Source of the DNA: Halalkalibacter oceani
Lineage (GTDB): Bacteria; Bacillota; Bacilli; Bacillales; Bacillaceae_D
Reading direction: 5' to 3'
Assembly (NCBI RefSeq): GCF_023715605.1
Contig: NZ_JAMBOL010000012.1
Location: forward strand, 62,001-126,000
Length of the DNA stretch: 64,000 bases
The notes under the pieces are model-generated. The model was not told the origin of the DNA and searched no databases. It saw only the letters and a list, made by a program, of their open reading frames with translations. A program made the translations under genes and the position numbers. Positions 8,094 through 16,817 of this stretch are shown one piece after another (the stretch's first letter is position 1; each line of letters begins with the position of its first letter).

Positions 8094-8978
8094 ATGAAAT
8101 ATATTAATCTTGAACAAGTTCAGCAACGAATGAATACACGTCTTGTCATCAATACAGCGGCAAAATCGGTATTTTTATTGGCGACGGTTTTCGGTCTCAT
8201 CGTTCTCGCTATTTTGATTTATCGTGTCGCGGCGGATGGGCTGTCCTGGATTAACAGCGGCTTTCTGACCGGGCGCCTGTCGACTGATCCGAATAAGGCC
8301 GGTATTATGGGCGCGATCCTCGGAACAGTCTGGCTGATGCTCGTCGTTGCCCCGGTGACGATGCTGCTCGGCGTCGGAACAGCGATTTATTTAGAAGCGT
8401 ATGCGAAAAAAGGCCGGCTGCATTCTTTCTTGCAAACGAATATTTCCAACCTTGCCGGTGTTCCTTCGATTGTATTCGGGATTCTTGGTTTAACCGTTTT
8501 TGTAAGATTGATGGATTTAGGCGGGGTTATTTTGGCCGGTGGGCTGACGATGTCCCTGCTCGTTCTGCCGATTGTCGTCGTCGCAAGCCAGGAAGCGATC
8601 CGTGCCGTGCCGAACCATTTAAGTGAAGCATCCTTCGGGATGGGCGCGACGAAGTGGCAGACGATTAAAAACATTATTTTACCTGCCGCATTGCCGGGGA
8701 TTTTAACAGGGGCGATCCTTTCGCTATCGCGGGCAATTGGGGAAACGGCGCCATTAATTGTTATTGGTATTCCGGCTTTGCTCATTCCGTTTCCGGGCAG
8801 CTTAATGGACCGCTTTACCGTATTGCCGGTACAAATTTATTATTGGACGATCGATTCGGCTTTAGTGGCGGAGTATGCCAATTTAGCGGCTGCAACGATT
8901 GTTGTCTTGCTGTTGGTGCTCTTTCTTCTTAACTCGGCTGCGATTATTATTCGCAATAAGTTTCAAAGACGCTATTAA
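8094..8978 (+). CDS. pstA: Phosphate ABC transporter permease PstA
   Basis: A 294-residue six-segment permease, partner of PstC. The EAA-like loop EASFGMGATKWQTIKNIILP and the conserved SRAIGETAPL (shared with PstC as SRAIGETMI) identify it. I use the ATG at 8094 because GGGAGG lies 10 bases upstream at the pstC end. An open frame extends upstream inside pstC and is not coding. The one-base gap to pstC suggests translational coupling. Confidence 0.93.
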   Translation: MKYINLEQVQQRMNTRLVINTAAKSVFLLATVFGLIVLAILIYRVAADGLSWINSGFLTGRLSTDPNKAGIMGAILGTVWLMLVVAPVTMLLGVGTAIYLEAYAKKGRLHSFLQTNISNLAGVPSIVFGILGLTVFVRLMDLGGVILAGGLTMSLLVLPIVVVASQEAIRAVPNHLSEASFGMGATKWQTIKNIILPAALPGILTGAILSLSRAIGETAPLIVIGIPALLIPFPGSLMDRFTVLPVQIYYWTIDSALVAEYANLAAATIVVLLLVLFLLNSAAIIIRNKFQRRY

Positions 8979-8997
8979 TAACAGGGGGTAAAAAAAC

Positions 8998-9834
8998 ATG
9001 GGGATGGTATCTGTAAAGGAAAAAAAAGAAATTGAATTTCAAAAAGGAAATGAGCAGGTCGAGCAAAAGGTGCAACAATCAAATGTCGTCTACGATACAG
9101 AAAATTTAAATTTGTGGTACGGCAAGGATTTGGCGTTGAAAAATATTAATCTTTCGATTTGTGAGAAGGAAGTAACGGCGATTATCGGACCGTCCGGCTG
9201 CGGGAAATCAACGTATATCAAAACATTGAACCGGATGGTTCAGCTCGTGCCAAGCGTGAAAATCTCCGGCGATATTCGCTACCGCGGCAGAAATATTCTT
9301 GATAAATCGTTTAAGGTCGAAGATTTGAGAACGCGGGTCGGGATGGTTTTTCAAAAACCGAATCCTTTTCCAAAATCAATTTATGATAATGTCGCGTACG
9401 GACCAAGAATCCACGGGATTCGCAATAAGAAAATTTTAGATCAGATCGTCGAGCGAAGCTTACGCGGCGCGGCGATCTGGGATGAAGTCAAGGACAGATT
9501 GAATGAGAATGCCTACGGTCTTTCCGGCGGACAGCAGCAGCGCCTATGTATTGCCCGCTGCCTGGCGATAGAGCCGGATGTTATTTTAATGGATGAACCA
9601 ACCTCGGCGCTTGATCCAAAATCTACGTTAAAAGTAGAGGAGCTTATTCAAGAGCTGAAACAGGATTACTCGATCATCATCGTGACTCACAACATGCAGC
9701 AGGCAGCCCGTATTTCTGATAAAACGGCATTTTTCCTGAACGGGGAAGTCGTGGAATTTGATGAAACGGATATTATTTTTTCCAACCCGGCTGATAAAAG
9801 AACGGAAGATTACATTACAGGCCGTTTCGGATAA
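8998..9834 (+). CDS. pstB: Phosphate ABC transporter ATP-binding protein
   Basis: The 278-residue ATPase of the phosphate importer. It shows Walker [18 protein letters not shown], the PstB-typical [14 protein letters not shown]-loop, signature [13 protein letters not shown], Walker [14 protein letters not shown] and the H-loop [14 protein letters not shown]. About 30 N-terminal residues ([20 protein letters not shown] on) are extra, charged and not part of the fold. The start ATG at 8998 follows ACAGGGGGT. It powers PstCA on the cytoplasmic face and lies 16 bases before phoU. Confidence 0.96.
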   Translation: MGMVSVKEKKEIEFQKGNEQVEQKVQQSNVVYDTENLNLWYGKDLALKNINLSICEKEVTAIIGPSGCGKSTYIKTLNRMVQLVPSVKISGDIRYRGRNILDKSFKVEDLRTRVGMVFQKPNPFPKSIYDNVAYGPRIHGIRNKKILDQIVERSLRGAAIWDEVKDRLNENAYGLSGGQQQRLCIARCLAIEPDVILMDEPTSALDPKSTLKVEELIQELKQDYSIIIVTHNMQQAARISDKTAFFLNGEVVEFDETDIIFSNPADKRTEDYITGRFG

Positions 9835-9850
9835 GAAAGTGTGAACCTTC

Positions 9851-10495
9851 ATGCGAACATTTCATTCACAGCTTGAATATGTCAAGCAGGAGCTGCTCAC
9901 AATGGGCAGTCAGGTAGAAAAGCAAATCCATAGGATGCGGCAGGCGTTTGCGGAGATGAATTATGCGACTATGGATCAGATTATTGAACATGATCATCTT
10001 ATTAATCAATTGGAAATCGGCATGCACGACAAAGTGACGTTGCTGATTTCCAAGCAACAGCCGGTGGCGACTGATCTACGCAAGCTGATCGTCGCCTTGA
10101 AAGTATCAAGTGATTTAGAAAGAGTCGCGGATTTAGTTGTCGACATCGCCAAGCAGTCACAGCGGATGAAGGAACAGGGACTCGTTTCGTTTAAGGAAAA
10201 GCTCGAGACGATGTTTTCCATCGCCGAGGCCATGATGCATGATGCGTTAAAGGCGTATGAAGCATCGGATATGCTGTTGGCGCAAAAAGTCGCGATGCAG
10301 GATGACAGGGTTGATGATTTATATGGAAAAATCATTCGCGAGCTGTTTCAGCTTGATAACAGTGACGTGGAAATCGACCAGGTGACGCAGCTCGCCTTCG
10401 TCGGCCGCTATATTGAACGAATCGCCGATTACGCGACGAACCTGTCTGAATGGGTCGTCTATGAAGTAAACGGCAAACATTTCGATTTGAATTAA
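9851..10495 (+). CDS. phoU: Phosphate signalling regulator PhoU
   Basis: A 214-residue all-helical protein of two PhoU repeats. Metal-binding acidic motifs of the family are visible in DLERVADLVVDIAK in repeat 1 and YIERIADYATNLSEW in repeat 2. PhoU links the Pst transporter to the PhoR kinase and limits phosphate uptake. The ATG at 9851 has only a weak upstream GAAAGTGTG, so translation may be coupled to pstB. It is the last gene of the pst operon and is followed by a strong hairpin at 10515-10551. Confidence 0.94.
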   Translation: MRTFHSQLEYVKQELLTMGSQVEKQIHRMRQAFAEMNYATMDQIIEHDHLINQLEIGMHDKVTLLISKQQPVATDLRKLIVALKVSSDLERVADLVVDIAKQSQRMKEQGLVSFKEKLETMFSIAEAMMHDALKAYEASDMLLAQKVAMQDDRVDDLYGKIIRELFQLDNSDVEIDQVTQLAFVGRYIERIADYATNLSEWVVYEVNGKHFDLN

Positions 10496-10514
10496 AGTCC
10501 ATAGACAAAAGGAA

Positions 10515-10587
10515 GCTACTGAAAAAGTACGATTTTCACTTTTTCAGTAGCTTTTTCGAGTTACGAAAAAGGAAGTTTTTCAGTGGC
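10515..10587 (+). repeat. Short copy (D) of the R2 repeat, acting as terminator of the pst operon
   Basis: GCTACTGAAAAAGT at 10515-10528 pairs perfectly with ACTTTTTCAGTAGC at 10538-10551, followed by TTTTTC. The sequence then runs through a GAGTTACGAAAAAGG segment to CAGTGGC at 10587. In reverse complement both ends match those of the copy at 31249-31418, but the middle of about 100 bases is missing. It looks like an internally deleted derivative. The rest of the gap to 10745 shows nothing recognisable. Confidence 0.75.
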
Positions 10588-10745
10588 TTTGGACAAAAGG
10601 AAGCTTCTCTTACCTAATGTCCACGGTCTTTAGGACTCAACGAAACACAACGGATTTGTAGGGAGGGAAGCCTTCGCTCGTCTTTCTGCTGTAACCAATT
10701 CCGCGATCGAGGCGTTTCATAAAAAAAGCTGGGGAGGAATTTTTT

Positions 10746-11306
10746 ATGAAAAAGGTCAGCTTGTACGGGCTGCTCATTTTGCTGCTTTGCAGTTTATTTC
10801 CGTTGTCGGCAAGCGCTTGTTCGTGCTTAGAGAATGCTGGAGTGGAGGAAGCGCTGGAGCGGGCCGAGGCTGTTTTTAGCGGAAAGGTGCTTGACGTGAA
10901 GGAGCAGAAGGGAGCCGATGGTTACCTGGCGAAAGCTGTCCACTTTTCGGTTGACCGGGCTTGGAAAGGCGTCGATCAGACGGAGATCATCATTGCCACA
11001 GGATTAGGTGGTGGAGATTGCGGGATTGACTTTGTCGTAGGCGAGGAGTATCTTGTGTATGCGAACCAGTCATCGTGGCATGCGGACATTTCGCCGCTTG
11101 AAGCGATTATATGCAGCCGGACGGCTCACCTCGATGCGGCGGAAGAAGATTTGCGGCAGCTCGGTGAAGGAACACAGCCTTTGCATGATGTTGAACTGGT
11201 GATCGAACAGAGCTCTCCGGTAAATTGGTGGGCCGGCGCAATTGGCGGGATGGGTGTACTCGTTGTGATCGGTTTCCTATGGAAAAGGAAGCGCAGTAAA
11301 AAATAA
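10746..11306 (+). CDS. Exported TIMP/NTR-like domain protein with C-terminal membrane anchor
   Basis: A 186-residue exported protein. After a signal peptide of about 24 residues the mature end begins CSCLENAGVEEALERAEAVF, the Cys-x-Cys start typical of bacterial netrin-like or tissue-inhibitor-of-metalloproteinase-like domains. Two further Cys (GGDCGID, IICSRTA) could form disulfides. A single hydrophobic segment near residues 162-178 followed by WKRKRSKK anchors it. The bacterial role of these proteins is not established; inhibition of a protease is only an analogy. Start ATG 10746, RBS GGGGAGG. Confidence 0.75.
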   Translation: MKKVSLYGLLILLLCSLFPLSASACSCLENAGVEEALERAEAVFSGKVLDVKEQKGADGYLAKAVHFSVDRAWKGVDQTEIIIATGLGGGDCGIDFVVGEEYLVYANQSSWHADISPLEAIICSRTAHLDAAEEDLRQLGEGTQPLHDVELVIEQSSPVNWWAGAIGGMGVLVVIGFLWKRKRSKK

Positions 11307-11330
11307 AGAAGCAGGCAGCTTGAAAAGCGC

Positions 11331-11380
11331 GAGGCTGGGCAAAAGGTAAAAAAACAACCTTTTCTCCAGCCTCTATTTTT
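11331..11380. terminator. Bidirectional terminator, repeat family R1 copy 2
   Basis: GAGGCTGG at 11331-11338 pairs with CCAGCCTC at 11366-11373, and AAAAGGT with ACCTTTT inside, then TATTTTT. It lies between the convergent TIMP-like gene and the chemoreceptor gene, whose stop codon overlaps its end. Confidence 0.85.
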
Positions 11381-13061
11381 AAGCCTGCAGCTGTTGGGTC
11401 AATGCTTTTAATGATTGCGACAGATGGGAAAGCTTTGAGCCGATTTCGTGCGTTTGCTTCATGTGGTCCATTTGATACTGACTTGTCGTAATCATTTCTT
11501 CGGCGCTGGCTGACGTTTCCTGAGAGACGGAGGAGAAGCTGAGCGATGATTGCTCAAGCTCAGGCAGTAATGTTTCTACTGTTTTCAGCTCGGACTGCAT
11601 GTCCTGCAGCCTTTGACTGACCTTGGAAATCTCCTGCATCAGTTCATCAAACGCCGTCTTTGAATGGTTGGCGATTTCAAGATTGGTCTTTGTTTTTGCC
11701 AGCATTTGCTCAAACTCTTCTGTCGCTTCAAAGGTAACATCCTCCATCTTGGCAATCGACGATGTAATCTCCTCCGTCGCCTGAGTGGACTGCTCGGCCA
11801 ATTTGCGGACTTCATTGGCGACGACGGCAAAGCCTTTCCCTGATTCGCCGGCGCGGGCCGCCTCGATTGTCGCATTTAAGGCGAGCAGTTTCGTTTGCTC
11901 GGAAATTCCCTGGATTAGTCCGACGAGATTGCCGATGGAGGCGGAGTAGGTTTTAACTTGCTTAATCGTATTCGTTAAATGAGTGAAGTCTATTTCAAAT
12001 GTATGATTCGTTTCAATCAACTGGGTCATATGGCCTTCACCAAGCTTCGCCGAGTCGTTCATTTCTGCCGAGCTCATGTAGACCTTGTCCATATTGCCGA
12101 TCATTGTTTCGATTTTTTCTTTCACTGTTTTAAAGCTGATCACGCTCAGCTCTGAGCTGGAAGCGGTCTGTTCGGCGCCTTCTTTCACGATATTAATGGT
12201 TTCAATCAATTGCTCGCTCGTAGTCAGCGCCTCCTCGGAGGAATTCGATAATTCCTGCCCCTGTGTATCAAGCTCCTTCGTCATTTCCTTAATGTCCTGC
12301 AGCAGGCTGCTGATTTGACTGATCATCGCATCATAGCTTTTATGTAAGGAGATAAATTCCGGCAAGGTTGTTTTCAGCTCCATTTGCTGCTGAAAGTTGC
12401 CGTTACGTACTTCTTTCATTGCATTACGCATGACCATTAGCGGTTTTGTTAAGCTTTTGACAAATAACATCAGAAAGATCGTCGCGATGATAATGCTGGC
12501 GCCGATAATGGAATACGTCATATTCGCCATCTGCTGAATCGGTCCCATATAGGAATCTGTCGGGACAAGCAACGCATAAATCCCTTCAATTTCATCCATT
12601 TCCTGAAAGGAAACCGTATACTCCACCCCGTTTAAAAATTCATGAAACGAGCCATTTCCCATCTCTTCTATTTTGTCGATAAACGGCTCGGGTAACACAA
12701 TATCAGGAAAATCCTGAGCGAGGAAAGGAGTTGCCGTATGGTCTGAAATCGCTAAAAAATAAGCGGTTATGCCGTCTTCCTCCAGCTTGGTCCGCTGCTG
12801 TCGGATGTTTGTTTCAAGCTGCTGCATAAAGTAATCCTGGTCGCTGACATAAAGAAACTGGAGGTTTGTGGCGATATAGCCCATCAGTTCCGTTTCGCGC
12901 ATCAGCCGGTTTTCAATTGAATTCATCGTAACATCTTTCGCCTGTAAATAAGCGCTTACACCGGTTGTAGTCACAGAGAGGAATAAAAGAGAGACGAAAA
13001 TCGCAAGCAGTCTCGCCCGGAGGCTGAATTTTTGCAGCAATGACACATACAATTTTTTCAT
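11379..13061 (-). CDS. Methyl-accepting chemotaxis protein
   Basis: A 560-residue chemoreceptor. It has transmembrane helix 1 at about residues 17-37, an extracellular ligand domain at about 38-178 (size of a single Cache domain), transmembrane helix 2 at about 180-202 ([17 protein letters not shown]), a HAMP region at about 205-255 and a long coiled-coil signalling domain. The conserved hairpin tip [19 protein letters not shown] is near residue 400. It controls the CheA kinase through CheW, and cheA-cheW-cheY lie 9 kb away. The ATG at 13061 is preceded by AAAGGGG; open frame upstream lacks an RBS. The ligand is unknown. Confidence 0.92.
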   Translation of the reverse strand: MKKLYVSLLQKFSLRARLLAIFVSLLFLSVTTTGVSAYLQAKDVTMNSIENRLMRETELMGYIATNLQFLYVSDQDYFMQQLETNIRQQRTKLEEDGITAYFLAISDHTATPFLAQDFPDIVLPEPFIDKIEEMGNGSFHEFLNGVEYTVSFQEMDEIEGIYALLVPTDSYMGPIQQMANMTYSIIGASIIIATIFLMLFVKSLTKPLMVMRNAMKEVRNGNFQQQMELKTTLPEFISLHKSYDAMISQISSLLQDIKEMTKELDTQGQELSNSSEEALTTSEQLIETINIVKEGAEQTASSSELSVISFKTVKEKIETMIGNMDKVYMSSAEMNDSAKLGEGHMTQLIETNHTFEIDFTHLTNTIKQVKTYSASIGNLVGLIQGISEQTKLLALNATIEAARAGESGKGFAVVANEVRKLAEQSTQATEEITSSIAKMEDVTFEATEEFEQMLAKTKTNLEIANHSKTAFDELMQEISKVSQRLQDMQSELKTVETLLPELEQSSLSFSSVSQETSASAEEMITTSQYQMDHMKQTHEIGSKLSHLSQSLKALTQQLQA

Positions 13062-13269
13062 GAACAGCAGAACCCCTTTATCACAGTATCGATCATGTAT
13101 GCCAAATGGAATAGGTCTAGTTACACGATAGCAGACAAACGTTAAGAGAATGTAAACAATCTGTGAAGGATCGCTAAATTTCTCGGATAATCTTTTTGTT
13201 CCGATTGTACATTTGCCGTTCACTCATTTAGAATAAAGATAACAATTGTTGGTAAGGAGGAAGTAGTCT

Positions 13270-13641
13270 GTGTCACAGCAACTTATTAATATTTTTTATC
13301 AATCGCATATCGGTTCCTGGGCGATCCTAGTCCTGCTGTTTTTCGTCAGTTATTTCTTGGTAAAGGGCGGGATTCGCAAAGGCGGAAAGATTGTCCATAT
13401 GATCCTGCGGTTGTTTTACATCATTCAGATTGTTTCAGGCGTCGGTCTGTTAATGGCGTATCAATTTCCGGCTGCTTTTATCATCAAAGGGATTATTGCG
13501 ATCGTAATGATTTACGCGATGGAAATGATTCTGGTCCGCACGCAAAAAGGAACGATGGAAAAAGGCGGCTTGTATTGGGCCATTCTGTTGATTTCGTTAG
13601 TGCTCGTCATTTTGCTTGGATTTGAAGTCATTTCATTTTAA
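13270..13641 (+). CDS. yisL: YisL-family membrane protein (UPF0344)
   Basis: A 123-residue protein with four predicted transmembrane segments (for example WAILVLLFFVSYFLV and YWAILLISLVLVILLGF). Sequence and size agree with the UPF0344/YisL family of Bacilli, for which no function is established. GTG start at 13270 with AAGGAGG 9 bases upstream. It is monocistronic, divergent from the chemoreceptor gene and ended by a strong terminator at 13646. Confidence 0.85.
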   Translation: MSQQLINIFYQSHIGSWAILVLLFFVSYFLVKGGIRKGGKIVHMILRLFYIIQIVSGVGLLMAYQFPAAFIIKGIIAIVMIYAMEMILVRTQKGTMEKGGLYWAILLISLVLVILLGFEVISF

Positions 13642-13645
13642 ACGT

Positions 13646-13698
13646 AAAAGCTGTTTCAAGGTGCCTGAGCTGAGGCGTTTTGAAGCAGCTTTTTTTTG
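13646..13698 (+). terminator. Terminator after yisL
   Basis: AAAAGCTGTTTCAA pairs with TTGAAGCAGCTTTT around an inner CCT/AGG stem, then eight T. Confidence 0.9.
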
Positions 13699-13711
13699 CT
13701 GGCGCTTTCGC

Positions 13712-13833
13712 CGGTTTGAGACAAAACTAGTTTTTTGACCGATTGGCAATGGCTTAAAAGATCGTAGCGGTTCCGCTCATTGCTTAAGGGCAGGATCAAA
13801 AGGTAAAAAAACAACCTTTTGACCCTGCCTCTA
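13712..13833 (+). repeat. R3 repeat (short form) joined to R1 terminator copy 3
   Basis: TTTGAGACAAAAC..GGCAATGGCTTAAAAGATCGTAGCGGTTCCGCTCATTGCTTAAGG (in parts) is repeated at 44930-45045. GCAATG closes with CATTGC. It runs directly into a terminator hairpin (GGCAGGATCAAAAGG with CCTTTTGACCCTGCC, 13789-13828). The long R3 copy at 45 kb has an extra hairpin inserted after GGCTT. Confidence 0.75.
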
Positions 13834-13917
13834 TAGAAATGATAGAGCGATCAACGTGGCGAAATGGTAAACTAGAAAAAAACAATGCCCTTATTGCGAG
13901 AGGAAGGAGGGGGTTAA

Positions 13918-16797
13918 ATGAGCGAGCAATACGTCCGTAGTACATCTAGTAAGGAAGTGGCTGCTAAAAAGCGTCTTGAGTATGCTTTTTCGGTCCAAAA
14001 GCAAAAGAATTGTCCCGCTTTTTATGTCCTGCCTTCGGCGATGTGGCTTAAGACGGCTCGAAAGCAGCAGCCCGGTTTGGCGGTGATCACCTTTGATGAC
14101 ATTGCCCGCTATTTGCTCATGCAGGCGGAGGAAGTCTACTATCCGTTAACGGAGCAGGAAAGATCGTTGTTTTTTGAACAGTTTCTCCGGGAAGAACAGA
14201 CCTTTGAGGGCGAAGCTGACAGTGGCAGGGCGCTTGGCTATGCGGATACATACGGACAAGTAAAGCGGCTCGGGTTAACGGCTGAGCAATTGCCAGCGGC
14301 CTTGGAGCCTCTTCGGAGCCTTTTCACGGAATACGAACAAAAGGTAGTAAAGGAACGGAAGCTGCTCGATCCGGAAAATATTATTTTACGGGCGATTCAG
14401 CTGTTAGAACAACGGAGCACGAGGCTGGACATCTCCTTGATCATCATTGACGGTTACGTTGATTTTAGCCCGCTCCAAACGTTGTTGCTTGAAGCATTAC
14501 AAAAAGCCGATGTGCCGATCGAAATTTATCTGCCTGCTGATCAGCCTTATCAGATTGTCGGCCATACGGCTGATGAGCTTGTGTCGCTCGGCTTTTCAGA
14601 TCAGCGTCAGGAGCCTGTTTCAGTTCAGGTCACTGTTGAAAAAGAGCTTGTGGCGGCGACAACGGCGGAAGAACAATGGCGCGGTGTCATCGAAGAAATT
14701 CTCGCGGCGCCTTCCCTAGATGATGTTGCCGTGCTGCTCGTCGACGAAAAGCGTGGGAGAGAGGAATTGGAGCGGCTTGCCGCTGAGTACGGGCTTCCGC
14801 TTCAGACGGCTAAAAAGCGTCCGTTGACAGCGACGGCGCTACATGCTTTCTTATTGGCGTGCCTCCGTCAGCCGCGCTCTGTTCGTTCGAGATGGGAGCA
14901 GCTGCCGCTTGTCGAGCATATTCTTGCGCTTTATCAGCGCTCCGGCCTTGAGTATGCAAAGCAGAAACAATGCTTTTTGCAAACAGGTGAGTGGATCAAG
15001 GAGGAGGACGAGCAGCTCTTTCATGCGATTACCAGGTTGAAATGGAAAAAGAAGGATCTGTTTAGCCGCTATGTCGGACAGATGCTCGTCTGGTTACGTG
15101 AGCTGCCCGTTGTTTCGAGCTGGAGAGCGCAGCTAAAGGCGGACGACGATCTGGAGACATTGCAGGCGGTTGCCCGTGAATACCGCGCATGGGAGCTTCT
15201 TTGCAAGCGGCTGGAAATGACAGCAGAGCTGCTTGAGGAGCGGGGGCTTGCCGGAGAGCTGACGCTGTCGCTTGATCTTTTTGCCAATTGGCTGAAGGAG
15301 CTTGGTGAACGGCTGCAAGTAACCGACAAGCGCCGCGCAGAAAATGGAGTAGCGATTCATACGTGGCGCGATGTCGGTTTGTTCCGCGGAAAAAAGCTCT
15401 ATGTCGTTGGCATGAATGAAGGAGCTTTTCCACAATTGTCGCAATTAAGCGGCTATGTTCAGGAGCGGGACCTTCATGAAAGTGCGATCCGTTTTAGCGC
15501 GCCGACGCAAAAACAGCTGCGTCAAAAGCAGCTTGCTTATTTGCAGCAGCTCGATAGCATCTGTGAATCGATTACCTTTACCTATGTGAAAGGGGTTGAT
15601 CCGCTTCATCCGCAGCTGCCATCGCCCTTGCTGGAGGACGTTCGCAGGGCGGAGCGGGAATGGTCATGGGAAGCACGGATGAAAGGAAAGAACAGCTACA
15701 CAGAGCGGGATCATCATGAAAAGCTGGCTTTTCATCTTGGTCAGGGCTACAGGATGGAAGATGAGCCTCAGCCATTGCGGGAGATCGCGACAAGACTGGA
15801 GCGCCTCGCCGACGGCCGAGAACCGCTTCGGCTTGAGAAGAAGTCTGCGACAGTCGCCGTCACCGCACTAGAAAGCTATGCCCGCTGTCCTTTCCGCTAT
15901 GCGCTGGAACGGCTATTTCAAGTAAAGGAGGCTGAAGCGGCGGAGGAGCAAGTGTCTCCACTCGCCATCGGACAGCTTGTCCATGAGCTGATCGAGGAGA
16001 TTTATACCGAGCTTCAGCTGATTCGTCTTCCATTTGCGAAAGCAGGAGCTGAGCAGCTGGAGCGCGTACCGGAGCTGCTTCAGGAACGGTTTGAGCAGAA
16101 ATGGGTTGCTGTTGAGGAGCAAAACCGAGGTCTTTCACGCCTTGATCTTGAGCAGACAAAGCAGCAGTGGAAAAAGCGGCTGGACAGATGGTGGCAGGCT
16201 GAGCGGAAGCATTTTTGGGATAACGAAGCGCTTGGAGAGATGGCGATTGAGGCGATGGAGACTTCGGTTCGGATGCCGTTTTCTGTGAAAGGCGGCACGG
16301 AATTGATTCTGACCGGAAAAGTCGACCGGGTTGACAAGAGTGGGGAAGCGATAGTGATTTACGATTACAAGACCGGGAAAGCGAGCGTCTCCGCCGAGGA
16401 AGTCCGCTCCGGCCTTAAGCTCCAGCTGCCTTTATACGCGTTCGGTCTCCGGGAACAGCTTGAAAGACAGACAAAGCGACAGCTCCGGGCTGACGGCGCA
16501 AGCTATATTTCATTGCGCGAGCCGGCAAAACGGGCTGGCAATGGAATTTGGCGCAAAGAGCTGATCGGAAAACACTCCCCGTATTCGGTATCATCTTTTT
16601 GCAAAAATCGTGAGGAAAGCTTTGGCACAGGTCAATATCTTGATGCCTATAACCTAAAGGAACGTGTTGAAGCGCTGTGGTCGGGGATGCACAGTGAATT
16701 TCCCGTCGAGCCGCAGGAGTGCGCCGCCAGTTGTCCCTACAGAGCGGTGTGCCGTGTGACAGAAGAGCAAAAAGCAGACCATGCGGTCAAAGCATGA
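13918..16797 (+). CDS. addB: AddB-like helicase/nuclease subunit without Walker A motif
   Basis: A 959-residue subunit of the AddAB double-strand-break resection complex, well short of the roughly 1160 residues of Bacillus AddB. The N-terminus (YVRSTSSKEVAAKKRLEYA) lies where AddB normally has GRSGSGKT, so ATP binding by this subunit is probably lost, as in streptococcal RexB. The C-terminal PD-(D/E)XK nuclease begins at CPFRYALERLF (about residue 660) and has LTGKVDRVD and IYDYKTGK. Iron-sulfur cysteines are visible in CPFRYAL and CAASCPYRAVC. Start ATG 13918 with AAGGAGGGGG. It lies directly upstream of addA. Confidence 0.85.
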   Translation: MSEQYVRSTSSKEVAAKKRLEYAFSVQKQKNCPAFYVLPSAMWLKTARKQQPGLAVITFDDIARYLLMQAEEVYYPLTEQERSLFFEQFLREEQTFEGEADSGRALGYADTYGQVKRLGLTAEQLPAALEPLRSLFTEYEQKVVKERKLLDPENIILRAIQLLEQRSTRLDISLIIIDGYVDFSPLQTLLLEALQKADVPIEIYLPADQPYQIVGHTADELVSLGFSDQRQEPVSVQVTVEKELVAATTAEEQWRGVIEEILAAPSLDDVAVLLVDEKRGREELERLAAEYGLPLQTAKKRPLTATALHAFLLACLRQPRSVRSRWEQLPLVEHILALYQRSGLEYAKQKQCFLQTGEWIKEEDEQLFHAITRLKWKKKDLFSRYVGQMLVWLRELPVVSSWRAQLKADDDLETLQAVAREYRAWELLCKRLEMTAELLEERGLAGELTLSLDLFANWLKELGERLQVTDKRRAENGVAIHTWRDVGLFRGKKLYVVGMNEGAFPQLSQLSGYVQERDLHESAIRFSAPTQKQLRQKQLAYLQQLDSICESITFTYVKGVDPLHPQLPSPLLEDVRRAEREWSWEARMKGKNSYTERDHHEKLAFHLGQGYRMEDEPQPLREIATRLERLADGREPLRLEKKSATVAVTALESYARCPFRYALERLFQVKEAEAAEEQVSPLAIGQLVHELIEEIYTELQLIRLPFAKAGAEQLERVPELLQERFEQKWVAVEEQNRGLSRLDLEQTKQQWKKRLDRWWQAERKHFWDNEALGEMAIEAMETSVRMPFSVKGGTELILTGKVDRVDKSGEAIVIYDYKTGKASVSAEEVRSGLKLQLPLYAFGLREQLERQTKRQLRADGASYISLREPAKRAGNGIWRKELIGKHSPYSVSSFCKNREESFGTGQYLDAYNLKERVEALWSGMHSEFPVEPQECAASCPYRAVCRVTEEQKADHAVKA

Positions 16798-16817
16798 AGA
16801 AGGGGAGCAGACGAAAG

